NCBI RefSeq assembly: GCF_011386835.1
Contig: NC_088797.1
Span: forward strand, 88,856,264-88,920,263
Origin: Chrysemys picta bellii
Lineage: Eukaryota; Chordata; Testudines; Emydidae
DNA: 64,000 nucleotides
Reading direction: 5' to 3'
Shown: in pieces, positions 1 to 14,004 of the stretch
Position numbering within the stretch: the first letter of the stretch is position 1
Layout: the number at the start of each line of letters is the position of its first letter
The notes under the pieces: model-generated
Seen by the model: only the letters and a program-made list of their open reading frames with translations
Database searches by the model: none
Told to the model about the DNA's origin: nothing
Position numbers and translations under genes: made by a program

Positions 1-1868
<1,868 letters not shown>

Positions 1869-1999
1869 CTAGAAATTAAGTTAAACACATATCACTGCAT
1901 ACAAGTGTTTTCCAACTTTCACTCCATATTTAATCCTGGTAAAACTTTGCCATATTATGACAGGTTCTAAATGCAATGGCTGCACAATGCCAATAGGAG

Positions 2000-2268
2000 T
2001 TAGGCTACGATTACACTACACTAGCACAGCTACACCGCCTGTAGTGTAGATGCTTCCTACAACAACGCAATGGGTTTTTCAGTCACTGTAATTTATCCAT
2101 AACTCAGAGGCAACAGCTATGTTGACAGAATAATTCTTCCATCAATCTAGATGCATCTACACCAAGAATTAGATCAGCTTTATTACGTCACACAGGGATG
2201 TGAATTTTTTCCACACCTGAGTGACATAACTAGGTAGATCTAAATTTTAAGTGTAGACCAGGCCTTAG
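2000..2268. repeat. MITE-like dispersed repeat
   Basis: The left edge reads TTAGGCTACGATTACACTAC and the right edge, reverse-complemented, reads CTAAGGCCTGGTCTACACTT. The shared imperfect ends and the 'tctacactac' wording recur at 36966-37224 and at the window end, so this looks like a non-autonomous DNA element. No clear target duplication was found. Confidence 0.45.
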
Positions 2269-2270
2269 TG

Positions 2271-2585
2271 TTGCCAACTCTCAGGATTTTATCACAAATC
2301 TTGTATTTTATCTGAAGTCTCATGTTTTTCTAAAGCCCCAGCCCCTGGAGTCATGTGATCACTTAAGAATTTCAGCGTTAATTTTTTTAAAACTAAGTTT
2401 CTAGCCCTCATGGTTGTGGAGAAAAATTTAACAACATGAACCTTCAATATTCAAAAATCAGAATGTAAATAAAGAGAACAAAAATTATTATTTAAAAAAA
2501 TCTTGCTATTATTATGCCAACCTCAATTTTGGGGGGCCTGAATCATGATTTTAGAACACTTGGGCTGGCGTCATGACCAGGACAT
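2271..2585 (+). repeat. Dispersed repeat, copy 1 of 2 in this window
   Basis: Starts GTTGCCAACTCTCA, followed by 'atcacaa' and 'aagcccca', then 'aataagtttct-gccctcatggttg'-type wording and a segment ending in 'cctgaatcatgattttag'. The same order of words occurs at 55917-56241, so the two are copies of one family. Class is unknown. Confidence 0.5.
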
Positions 2586-3330
2586 TGGCAGTCTGACTTA
2601 GTGGTCAAAGCAGGAGTCAGGAATCAGGACAGGTCAAATACTGCGAGGTCAGAGTCCAAGACGGGGCAGAGAATAAACTGAGAATTGAGTGTCAGGAGGC
2701 AGTCAGTGTCAGGTTACCAGGAAATCAGAGGCAGAACACAAACTTGAGAGCAGAACCACAGATCAATAAACAGAGTCAGGGAGGGTCAGGACATCAGGAA
2801 TTCAATCCAGGGGAACAGGAAGCACAAAGCACACAATCCAGAGCAGGGTGGATCCCAGTTGGATGGACAACTTCCTGTTCTTGTGCGCAGTTTAAACAGC
2901 GGCTGTGGACCAATCAGAGTCCCCAGTGTTCTGCCAATCAACTCCCACAACTGGGGCCCTCTCTCTGAGTTCAGCTCCTATTCTGAAAGTAGTTGGCAGG
3001 CCCCTAGGTGGCAGGTTGAACCTCTTAGCACCAAAGAGCCTTGAGGACCAGGGTTGAAGAGCCATGGTCCCTGACATCTGGGCAATATTGAGTAAAAGCT
3101 AAGTTTATTCCCTACTTTAGTTTTGGTGTAAGAGAGGGAAAGAGATGTGAAGAGAGAAGAAAAATGGGGAGGCGGGGAAGGAGATGAGTAATCCTTCATT
3201 TCTGGATTGGAGTTGGGTATGATTACTGTTAGCCACTGTCCGACCCTCATGAACAAAGGCATAATTTTGCCTCACTTATTCTTCTAATCCTTTTGCACTA
3301 CATTTTCATAAGATTCTGCAGGGGCCCCAT
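2586..3330. other. Intronic repeat-like sequence, unclassified
   Basis: 2600-3080 is rich in 'gtcagg' and 'cagaa' words and looks like an old repeat, but I could not define its ends. No coding potential: the short overlapping frames here share no known motif. Confidence 0.35.
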
Positions 3331-4580
3331 CAGGGTGGATAAAAATCAATAATTTAAAAATAAATCATTTTTTTTTTGTTTAAATCTCTTTTTTTTATAA
3401 AATGCTTTTTGAAGGAAAAAACCTATCTAAAGACACATTACAGCTCAAAGATATCTCATCGTGGAATAGGGATTATAAAATCTAATTCTATAGTATGAGA
3501 CAATATATTCATGGAATGTTTACGAAAAGTTTTGTAAATGAGTTCCAATAGTTCATGGATTAGGGACCCAATTTTACGGGGTTCCAGGGGCTTCTGTATA
3601 GATTATTTAGTTTAATCTTTCTATCTACCCAATGGGACTCAGTGCTCAGTCTAGAAGATACCATCAGAGATGCTTAGTTTTGCAGTTCTCAAACTGTGGA
3701 CTTGTGTCTCCAGAGGTAACATGCTCGTTAAGAGCAAAAATGTTTTTAAATAAATAAATAATACATAGCAGGGAGAAATAACAGACCTCAACTCTATTGT
3801 CCCTCTGCAAATTTGTGTACACAGAGTCAATCCCTTACCTCTCTCTAAAAGTGCAAAGTTTTGAAAAGTTCAATGAATAGAAGATTGTTGGGGGCAGAAT
3901 AGATCTGGACAAGGAGAAGAAGTCTGAAGATTAGGGTTACCATATTTTGTGCCTCCAAAAGGAGGACACTCCACGGGCCCCGGCCCCGCCCCCAGCCCCG
4001 CCCATGCCCCCGCCCCAACTCCACCCCCCCCCCCTGCTTCCCGCGAACATTTGATCGCGGGAAGCCTGAAGCAGGTAAGGGGGGTGTGGGGGGAGGAGGC
4101 GCGGCCCAGGCTGCCCCCCCCCGGCGTTTCCAGCCTGGGTCGGCTCGGGCCCTGGGGTGCCGACCACCCCCGGCCCGCCCAGCACTGCCGGTCCCCGGCC
4201 CCCCGCCGAGCACCCCCGGCCCGGCCCCCGGGCCCCCGGCCCAGCACCGCCGGCCCCCAGCGGCCCGGCCCAGCCCCCAGGCCCCCGGCCCAGCACCGCC
4301 GGCCCCCAGCGGCCTGGCGCACCCCCCGGCCGCCCGGCACCGCCGGCCCACCCCCCGGCCGCCCGGCGCACCCCCCGGCCGCCCAGCACCGCCGGCGCCC
4401 GGCACCGCCGGCCCCCCCCCCCCGGCCGCCCGGCACCGCCGGCCCCCGGCCGCCCAGCGCACCCCCCGGCCGCCCGGCACCGCCGGCCCCCGGCGGCCCG
4501 GTGCACCCCCCGGTGGCCCAGTGCACCCCCCGGCCACCCGGCACCGCCGGCCCCCAATTTGATTTAAATCATTCACCCTG
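3331..4580 (+). mobile_element. hAT element, internally deleted copy
   Basis: Begins CAGGGTGGAT and ends ATTCACCCTG, flanked by GGCCCCAT (3323-3330) and GGCCCTAT (4581-4588), an 8-bp target duplication with one mismatch. The sequence 3470-3930 is clearly homologous to 16640-17080 of the larger hAT at 16489-21642. The transposase is absent; in its place there is a GC-rich foreign block. It is therefore a deleted derivative of the same family. Confidence 0.85.
3932..4555 (+). mobile_element. GC-rich hAT-like element, 3'-truncated
   Basis: Starts TAGGGTTACCATAT and continues with 'ggaggacactccacggggccccg', the same start as the elements at 14005 and 52230. The expected right end (ATGGTAACCCTA) is missing. 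About 400 bp of CCCGGC/CCGCCGG-type simple sequence fills 4150-4555. Long open frames over it, on both strands, are products of base composition (Pro, Gly, Ala, Arg only) and are not genes. Confidence 0.7.
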
Positions 4581-4625
4581 GGCCCTATTCTCAAATCTCT
4601 GCCCAGAGCCAGTTTATCATTTGTT

Positions 4626-4665
4626 TCAAAGTAGCAGCTGTGTTAGTCTGTATCCGCAAAAAGAT
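4626..4665 (-). repeat. Short fragment of a Penelope-type 3' tail
   Basis: The wording 'gtagcagctgtgttagtctg' followed by 'tatccgcaaaaag' is, from memory of sauropsid genomes, the far end of the repeat whose other part is seen at 24700-24781 and 56301-56390. Only about 40 bp remain. Confidence 0.4.
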
Positions 4666-4668
4666 TCC

Positions 4669-7135
4669 TTTGTGAATCTTGCAAACATACAAGTTTTTCT
4701 CAAGCATGCAATCAGAGTTGATCTAAGTCAGTGGAAAGCCTAAATGATCACAAACGCATTAAGGTAATGGTAATAGTACGCAAAAATATAGATTTGTATT
4801 CCATTGTGTCCAAGAACAGCAAGTCTTTGCTCAGCAGCTTTTATTTCTACATTACCACCAGCCAAATGTTCATGTGCTTTTGCAAACTATTACCTCCATC
4901 TTGGAATAAACACTGATCCCAAAGCATGGCCTGTAGTACACAGAGAAGACAGTATCTCATGTCCTAGCACTTAATGAAACAGACCATCAGAAAGCTTCCT
5001 TAGATCAATACTAGATTTCACAGGAATTCAATTCAGAAAACACAGCTCTAGAGTAAGCGGACTTGAAAGTTCAGCCTGTGTCAGCTTCCTGATTGCTGTA
5101 TTCTGATTAGACTGCAATTTAAGATAAGACATCAACAAAAAAGAAGAGGTGATAAGGAAGTGAGCAAGTATTTCAGTGTACCATTTTAACTGGACCCAAA
5201 GTGGGTAATATTTTGAAAAATAAAGCAAAAGCTGACCTAGCAGTTTCTTGAAAATCAAGAAGGATTTCTGAATCCATCTACATCCTGCATATGGATTCTA
5301 GCTGTAGATAAGAGTCCACGGAATTCAGAATCGGGATAGAACACGTATGCAATAATGGATCAATTCAAAATCTTGATGGATTCTTGTTTTGTTTTTGTGA
5401 TTTACATCGGGATTAAGAAGTAATATACATAGGACCAGAAAAGGACAAAAATATTAAAAGCAAGGAGGAAATGTGTCTTTTAAAACAGTGAGTTTAGTAA
5501 ATGTCATATAAAAGAACTTAGTGAAGGATAATGTTAGATGTCATTATTACAAATTGGAGACGTGCAAACTTTCTTTCAAATTCTAATTATTAGCCGTAAC
5601 AAACATCAAGGGGCAAACAAATAACCTATCGTGAGTTGTCACTTTCAGATAACAAAACAGGGAATTTGAGCCAAATGTGGAATTACAAAATATATATCCA
5701 ACTAGTTCCATATCTAACAGGCTGTTCTCAAATCCGATCTTCTAGAAAAACACATTCAACATTGAAATTTTCTAATACACCAATGAACAAGATTAGTTAT
5801 ATTCTTCTCTATCGTACTCAGCTCTGTTCACAACTGCATCAGATCAGCTGAAGCTATTTCATCACTTAACAGAGGATGAACAGGACAGAGACAATAGGAT
5901 ACACAAATAATAGTAGTAGTTATATTTTACACACACATCGCATGTGCGTGGATTTTTCTCGGTCATTTCAACAGGGAAAACGTTAATACCTATTCAGAAG
6001 TATCCTTAATACCCAGGACTAAAGTCAATCCTAGTAGAGTTACTTATGGCGAGAAAATTATTATTATTTTCTGTTTTTGGAATACAGCAGGTTGCAAGGA
6101 TTTTCACAACATTTCCTGAGATGGTATCCTTCTGACAACAGGTTCTTCCTATTTCTGAAAGCTTTTCAATAAGCAGGCTAGTCAAAAGATATTGTGCAGT
6201 CTAAAAAGCTAAACTCTAGCCAAAACCTAGACTCTGAGAGCAGTATCACCTGGCTCAAAGGGGAGAGTTTGCATTTGCCAATTAATACAAATATTCCTAG
6301 ATTAGGTTTGAAAAAACAGCAGTAAGGGATCCCCCATGCCCAACAAGACAGAACCACTGTTCTGGAAGCTTAAAGTTGGCTCTATATGACAGGTTGAAGG
6401 AAAAGAATCTCTTCTGTTATCATGAGAAAAAACACTAAATAAACCAAGGTTCACTGTAATTAACATTTCAATGCACTTCCACAGTGTCATCAGGCCCCTC
6501 GGATCATCATCATCTGATAGAGCAGGAACTCTAGCAGTTTGGTTTCACACACACCCTGCATAGTAATAGTGCAGATAAATTAACATTCCTTTACTTTAGG
6601 CTGCTTACTGCAATGCATATTGAAATGAAGTCTCAGCATAATTAACCCTCATAATGCAGAATACCTGCCAAGACTTAATGACAGTTCCCAAATAGATCTT
6701 AGTGAAGTAGTCCTAATGCAGTACATAAACTCTTTTTCAAATTAATCAGCGAACAAGTTACACCATTCATGTTGTGTCATTAACCTTCAGCTACAATAGC
6801 ACTTCATCACTGTTTCCTTCTCTCTCGTTTATAAACAAATCTAAATATTACTCAAGTTACACATGTACACAAGAGGATATGTGCCCTAGAATCATCAGTT
6901 TATAACAACAGCCTCAGGCTCTAATTGATGCTGAGCGATAATATCCTAGCTTCCTCCTACATTGCTTCACAATCCAAAATAACTTGCGACATGCGCAATT
7001 TATTATTTCATCACTAATTATTGCATTCATTAACAGTGCTGGGATAACAACCATGTTTCAAAACTCGAAGATTTCAACTGAAGTTTTTTCCCCCTATGCT
7101 AGGACATCACACATACAACCTTTTGGTTTATTATA
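4669..7135. other. Intronic sequence, nothing recognised
   Basis: AT-rich MICU1 intron 3 sequence. I see no conserved exon, transposon end or array. Confidence 0.55.
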
Positions 7136-8890
7136 GGAAGACATGAGAAGAATATTAATGGGGGAGGCAACATAGTGACAGATAATGTGGAAAAAGCTGA
7201 AGTACTCAATGCTTTTTTTTGCCTTGGTCTTCACTGACAAGGTCAGCTCCCAGACTGCTGCACTGGGCAACACAGTATGGGGAGGAGGTGAGCAGCCCTC
7301 AGTAGTGAAAGAACAAGTTAAGGACTATTTAGAAAAGCTGGACATGCACAAGTCCATGGGTCCAAATCTAATGCATCCAAGGGTGCTGAGGGAGTTGGCT
7401 GATGTGATTGCAGAGCCACTGACCGTTATCTTTGAAAATTCTTGGTGATCGGAAGAGGTCCCAGATGATTGGAAAAAGGCAAATATAGTGCCCATTTTTT
7501 AAAAAGGGAAGAAAGAGAACCCGGGGAACTACAGACCGGTAGCCTCACTTCAGTCCCCGGCAAAATCATGAAGCAGGTCCTCAAGGAATCCATTTTGAAG
7601 CACTTGGAGGAGAGGAAGGTGATCAAGAACAGTCAACATGGATTCACCAAAGGCAAGTCATGCCTGACCAAACTGATTGCCTTCTATGATGAGATAAGTG
7701 TCTCTGGGGATACGGGGAAAGCGGTGGATGTGATATATCTTGACTTTAGCAAATCTTTTGATACGGTCTCCCACAGTATTCTTGCCAGCAAGTTGAAGAA
7801 GTATGGATTGGATGAATGGTCTAGAAGATGGGCAGAAAAGCTGGCTAGATTGTTGGGCTCAACGGGTAGTGATCAACGGCTCGATGTCTAGTTGGCAGCC
7901 GGTATCAAGTGGAGTGCTCCAGGGGTCAGTCCTAGGGCTGGTTTTGTTCAACGTCTTTATTAATGATCTGTATGATGGGATAAATTGCACCCTCAGCAAG
8001 TTCGCAGATGACACTAAGCTGGGGAGAGAGGTAGATATGCTGGAGGGTAGGGATAGGGTCCAGAGTGATGTATACAAACTGGAGGATTGGGCCAAAAGAA
8101 ATGTGATGAGGTTCAACAAGGACAAGTGCAGAGTCCTGCACTTAGGAAGGAAGAATCCCATGCACCGCTATAGGCTGGGGACCGACTGGCTAATCAGCAG
8201 TTCTGCAGAAAAGGACCTGGGGATTACAGTGGACGAGAAGCTGGATATGAGTCAGAAGTGTGCCCTTGTTGCCAAAAAGGCCAACTGCATTTTGGGCTGT
8301 ATTAGTAGGGGCACTGCCAGCAGATCAAGGGAACAGATTATTCCCCTGTATTTAGCACTGGTGAGACCATACCTGGAGTATTGGGTCCAGATTTGTCCCC
8401 CCCAGTACAGAAGGGATGTGGACAAGTTGGAGAGAGTCCAGCAGAGGGCAACAAAAATGATTAGGGGGCTGGGGCACATGATTTACGAAGAGAGGCTGAG
8501 GGAACTGGGGTTATTTAGTCTGCAGAAGAGAAGAGTGAGGGGGGATTTGATAGCAGCCTTCAATTACCTGAAGGAGGGGTTCCAGAGAGGATGGAGCTTG
8601 GCTGTTCTCAGTGGTGGAAGAAGACAGAACAAGAAGCAATGGTCTCAAGCTGCAGTGGGGGAGGTTTAGGTTGGATATTAGGAAGCACTATTTCACTAGG
8701 AGGGTGGTGAAGCACTGGAATGGGTTACGTAGGGAGGTGGTACAATCTCCATCCTTAGAGGTTTTTAAGGTCCGGCTTGACAAAGCCCTGGCTGGGATGA
8801 TTTAGTTAGGGTTGATCCTGCTTTGAGCAGGGGATTGGACTAGATGACCTCCTGAGGTCTCTTCCAACCCTAATCTTCTATGATTCTATG
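7136..8890 (+). mobile_element. CR1 LINE, 5'-truncated, with broken ORF2
   Basis: The 3' end is typical of CR1: 'ttggactagatgacctcctgaggtctcttccaaccc' style wording followed by a short ATTCTATG repeat. Upstream are remnants of the reverse transcriptase in at least three frames (7185-7448, 7469-7891, 7803-8669, 8611-8805). Visible motifs include YLDFSKSFDTVSH, SGVLQGSVLG, the catalytic FADD at 8001-8012, and the C-terminal [21 protein letters not shown] block. Frameshifts at about 7450, 7840 and 8620 and the lost 5' part make it inactive. It lies antisense to MICU1. A related, intact ORF2 is present at 56523-59351. Confidence 0.93.
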
Positions 8891-9365
8891 CACCAGAAAC
8901 TCCTGAACTGCTACAACTGACCAATTTTCAGAGCAGAGCATCCTCCTATAATTTCATCTGACTACAGTTTTGAATGTGAATGAGTCAAGTCGCTCCAACA
9001 TCAGAACATAGAACCTGAGTCTGTGTCCAAACTCACCCACTTCATGTGGCTGACTTTACAGTAATTACAAAAATAATACAACATACATCAGTTAGACAGG
9101 TCATCCACTACTGTAACTGCTGACTACATACCAGAGATGGGACCAAGCCCACAAATAAAGGGTTCACTTAAACAGAAACATGGGCTCTGGTGCTTGGTGA
9201 ACTGCTGGAAGACTACCAGTTAGGCTTACTGCCTCATGCAGGACTAGACTTCAGCATCAGGCTCTGAGGAGACATGCTTACCCCTGTGCTGTGGAAGAAC
9301 AGGATTCATTGTTAGTAAAGATGCTGGTAAACCTTCTGTCAAGATGTCCTGCAGTGGCTCAAGAT
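8891..9365. other. Intronic sequence, nothing recognised
   Basis: No recognisable element between the CR1 tail and the LTR-like block. Confidence 0.5.
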
Positions 9366-10366
9366 TGTGAGTACCAACCTTTGGGAAGGCTGCTAAGAAT
9401 CAGGGGACAAACCCCAAACTGGCTGTGAGATCTACATTTTACCAACCAATTATCCAGTGTAAACTCCTCAAGCACTGTAACAGCCCAACCATGGAATCAC
9501 AGACAGTTCCCTTGGATACTCCGATCTGTCCTGCCACCCAGGTAAACCTATCTTTGTGACAGTTCATCCCTTACACCAAGGATTATAGCAATATTCAGGT
9601 TACTCCCAAGTCCCAAAGTACCCGTCACTTATCACAGGTAAAATGCACTTTAGATCTCACACCAAAGACACTTGTAGATAATCCTATAATAAACTATCTA
9701 AAGATTTTATTATATAGGAAAAGGAATCAAGAGAGTTATTTACAAGGTTAAAGCAGGTCAAAATATATACACACAAATGAGTTCCAATCTAAAGTTCCAA
9801 AAAGTAATAGAAACTTCTATAATAAGCAAGCCCTATATGTCCTTTAGCAGTAACTCAAGCTAAGCACTGGAGATCATTTGCTTATGCCTAGTAATCCTTT
9901 CCTCCCAGTGTCCAAGCAGCATAAAGAAACAGTTCCTTCTTGTTAGTGTTTTTCATTCCCTTCCTTCCTTCTGCTTTGAGCTGCAGACTCAGCTGATGGG
10001 ATGAATTCACTTGCATGACTCATCTTCACTGAAAGGAGAAAGCAATGAAGACTTTTGCCTTCTTGAATGTTCCATTCTTGTCTCTCTGGTGGTGATGAGC
10101 TTCCCATGATAGGCAGGACTTATAACCTCTGGTTGGAGACCTGCATTTCACACTAGCTAATGTCTCTCTTCTGTCTGGTGATTTACACAGTTACAGAGGT
10201 TTACAAATAAAATGTTCTAATATTACCTTATAATATGGGATACAGATGTTAAAAATGAGATTAATGCATGCAGCAACTTACAAGCGTTCCAACTATGTAT
10301 TTGTCAGGGTTCAGTGGAGAAATAGGGACGTTGGCATGAGTTGGCACCTGGTCTGCCAATATCACA
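9366..10366 (-). repeat. Solo LTR, family shared with 43400-44350
   Basis: Read on the minus strand it begins TGTGATATTGGCAG and ends GGTACTCACA, so it has TG...CA ends. It contains AATAAA at about 9705 and then a block ('ataggattatctacaagtg', 'ctttggtgtgagatctaa') that is clearly homologous to 44020-44240 on the plus strand. A second shared block is AAGTTGCTGCATGC-TTAATCTCA. No internal retroviral or gypsy genes flank it and I could not match a target duplication. Confidence 0.6.
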
Positions 10367-12134
10367 CCTTCATCAGAACAAACTGATACCATTGATTCAG
10401 TTAGCCAATGGGCCATGCTGAAGCAATCTACTTATTGTTGCTCCCATAAAGTCACGAGGCTGGCAAACTACTAATTTGATTAACCACAGTAGGTTCAGTG
10501 ATTATCACCGAGTCAGAAGAGAGAAATCCAGTTCTAGAGTGGACCTGATGACTTGCAACTATAATCTATTATAATCTTATAAACTAATTTACTCTATGAT
10601 TCTCACTGATGAAACATCTTACTTGTGAAACCTGACCATAGCCCCACCTTTCCTAATTTAGAAGGGAGAGAGGTTGGTAATTTTAGGAATGGCTCCTAAT
10701 TACTTAAAATAAATATCCATACTAGCCAAGAAATGTATCCTGTCTTCAGCAGCTGGAGGCAACAGCAGAGGGAGCCAGCAAGCAACCCAACTCCCCACCA
10801 TCATACCTATCATAACGTTGCGCCTTGCTGTTAGAGAAAAATAAACCTATTTGTCTAAACTAGTGTAGATGAGGGCTGAGATTTTCAAAACTGCCTAAGG
10901 GATTTAAACACCTAATTCCCATTAAAATTAATGGCTACTGGGCATCCACATCCCTTACACAGTTGTGAAAATCTCAGTCTAGTATCTTAGAATGGAACTT
11001 CACTTAAAATCCTCACTAACATACCAGCAGAAGGGACAGTCTGTAACCCCAGGAGACACTCTGAGATATATGGAATTTAACTGAGTTATCCAGCCTAACT
11101 ACTGAGACCACAAAATAATGCTGCATCTCCAAACAAAGCCTTTACAACATATGAAAAGTTATTGAGCCACTACATACTAATCACTTACAATTTAGCAACT
11201 AATGAGATGCAGCCTCCAGCATATGGACTTAAAATAATTATCAGAAACAAATTATAGAAAAGGAAATGTGAAGAAAATACACTCTTTTGTTCTTCTGTTT
11301 GGTACTGCATAGACCCTTAAAAAAAAAACATAACCCAATGAAACAAGCATCCAGAGAGGTTAAAAAAAATACAGCCATCTGCTAAGACTGAGTTATAGGA
11401 CTTTTCGTCAGACCAAACTGTAATCTTGTAATATTGATAGTAACAGCTATTGACCAACTAATGTTGCAGATCATTCTAAGGAGTCCAAAACACTCATAAC
11501 TTCCCAGTAATGAAGGTAGGTCAGAAGTACCACTTCACTATTAGAGTGCTTTTTTCCTATTTAAAAATAGGGGGGAGAGGGTGAAAAATCAAACAGCAAA
11601 TAAACATAGGTGCACACTTTCTATGAATGCAGAAAAGAGAAAAGTTTGTTTCAGTAGCTACAGTGAGAGGGTAACCACATGGAATACAAAGGAGCCGCCC
11701 CTTCTTACCCAACCCCTCCACAACTGGCAAGATACTTAAGACACAATTTTTAATTATGTCAGGCTTCTCAGATTTTAATCACTGCTTTTTAATATAGAGC
11801 AAGGTAGAAGGCCACTAGCCTAAATTTTAAAAAGGAACTAGTGATTGAGTAACTCACTTTTTAGTTAACCAACTTGAGATACCTCAAAAGGGCCACACTT
11901 CCCAAAAATCAAGCCCTCTTAAGGCATCTCAAGTTGAGCACTCAGAAAAGGGGTGACTCAAAGTCACTAGTCCCCTTTAAAATGAAGGCCAGTAAATGTA
12001 AATACCAAAAGTCAGCCCATGAGTACTCACAGTATTTAAAGTTTTAATTCTGTGTCCTGTATTTTCTCTCCCTGTTTCATTACTGTGCAACTGCAGCAGT
12101 ATAGAAGAACATTCTGTGTGACAAGCTTTTGTAC
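10367..12134. other. Intronic sequence up to MICU1 exon 3
   Basis: No transposon ends or coding homology noticed. Some A-rich runs (about 11320, 11360). Confidence 0.5.
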
Positions 12135-12315
12135 CTTACGATCTCTAAATCCAGAACGTTGTTTCTTCTTCTTCTCTTCGGGCTGAGCCCCTCCACCACT
12201 TGACTCGACAGTCTTTCTATCATCGCCATTCTCCTCTTCTTCTTGATCCTTCACTTTTTCATTAGTTTCTGTCCTTGCATTGTGTTTTACAGATGACGGT
12301 GCTTCTGCATGGGCT
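12135..12315 (-). CDS. MICU1: MICU1 coding exon 3
   Basis: Encodes the last base of Arg54 and residues 55-114. It begins AHAEAP after the predicted inner-membrane-proximal helix and ends with the polybasic stretch KKKKQR (102-107) followed by SGFRDRK. In mammals the equivalent polybasic stretch binds acidic parts of EMRE or MCU. The middle of the exon is an acidic, low-complexity linker with four consecutive Glu (79-82) and a Ser-Gly run (92-96); it differs strongly from the human linker and is longer by about four residues. The acceptor is CCTATCACAG|A. The donor is AAG|GTACAA, weaker than the usual GTAAGT. An open frame runs past the donor into the intron but ends within 33 codons. Start and end were chosen by phase agreement with exons 2 and 4. 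Confidence 0.93.
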
Positions 12316-13996
12316 CTGTGATAGGCAGGAAAACAACAACGATTAATTCAGGAACTTTAGAGGATCCATTTGTAACAAGTTAACCAATTTTTAACATTGT
12401 ATTCAACCAAACAAGCAGATTGGAATAACAGCAGATTTGACTGTAAACATCTAAGATCGTAAAATGCTTGAGGCAGGGACAGTCTCTGACTGTGTGTCTG
12501 GTAAAACAATTACTACAATTGGGGTCCTGATCCTAATTGGTGTCTGTGGGTACTACTGTTGTTAGAATAATAAAATAAAATAAAATAAAATAAAATAACT
12601 TCAATTAGTGTACTAGTAGTCCAATGGTAGCACCCTGCCATGATAAATTTCCACTTCTCCATCTCCAGACACAGTTAACACTGGGTATTTGGCAGGTGGG
12701 AAGAGAAAGCACATCAAGTGATTTAACATTGACAGTCAATGGATGACATCACTGAGCTCTAAAATGGAATCCCGCACAGACTTTCTTGACTGGAACACTG
12801 GCTGCAATTCAGAGCTTTGAGGATTGAAGAATAAAAAGCGAATGAAAGTTAGGATATTTAAGAATCTGCAACACATACTGATATTTCCCCCCCGCCCCTG
12901 GTGGAATTCACCCACCCTTGCAAAACAAACTAATATCAATTATTCATTTGTTTGTTCCCAAGAATCTAGCTAAATATATGAATCACAGACTGAATTATGC
13001 AAGTTCACATGTCTGCTTATCTTCGAGTCAACAAAAAACAACCCCTCCCCCCGAGATGCAGCAAGTGCTGTTTTACAGAAAATGAGAAAGAAAATATTCT
13101 GACTTTAAAAGTGCCTTTAAAACCTCTACCAAAAGAAAAAAAGTAAGACAAAGTGATGAAGGAAGCAGAATGCAGTACTGCTGTGCTCAGAATAAGCAGC
13201 CTTTTGGTCTCAGCTCAATCGATTTATTTTTGATTTCAAGCAGACAGACTGTCGTATTTCGTTCATGGCTGAATCTAGTGAATTTGAAGGGTGAAGGAGG
13301 GAGGGAATAATGACAATGAAGACTGAAGTTGGTTATCCATAAATTAGAAATACTGCACACAAGCAGAACACTGGGGCTCTTTTCTTGCTGTGCAAGAGCA
13401 CCTCCCAGTAATCCTCTGCAGATGAAAATTCAGCCTACCTCCACAGTCAGTCTTACTGCCAACCCACTGTGAACAACGAGCAATGAAAGCTACTTGAGGC
13501 AAAGTTGTAGGCTACAGTTTGTACACAGAGCAAACTTCATGACAGAATGCAATAACAGAGCTTTAATCCAATCTAGCATATAAAAGTTCAGTTGCAATGC
13601 CACAAATGAAAAGCAAAACATCTCATATAGAAAGACTACCCTAAAAGACACAGGACCTTTGTATCTCCTAAACTTCAAGCAAAAAAAAAAAAATTCATAT
13701 TTGACCCCCATTTTTACCAACAAAATGTAGAAGCGGTGTATCAAAAGTTCCTTATGTTTTAAAAATAAAAATCCCAGTTTTATTGATTTTTCACACGGGT
13801 AAACACAGCCATGTTTGCGGATAGTCTCCATGCATTACATAAAGAAAAAGTAAAATAAAGAGGACAGATTACTCCAAAATTAAACACCAAAAAAAAGTAC
13901 AGCTCCATTCTGGCTGACTCCTCATAAGTCACTAACCACTATTACATGTGATAGATTTGGAAGTAGTAAGTCTTCTACATTGCTTAAGAGAAGAAA
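12316..13996. other. Start of MICU1 intron 2, little recognised
   Basis: Apart from the AAATA-type microsatellite near 12570 and an A run near 13680, I see nothing specific. Confidence 0.5.
12569..12598 (+). repeat. (AAAAT)n microsatellite
   Basis: Six near-perfect units of a 5-bp repeat. Confidence 0.95.
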
Positions 13997-14004
13997 GTAC
14001 CAAT

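Noticed and set aside
3845..4743. Several long overlapping frames on both strands rich in Pro, Arg, Gly and Ala
   Set aside because: All lie on CCCGGC-type simple sequence with no stop codons by composition; all frames are open at once and none has a domain.
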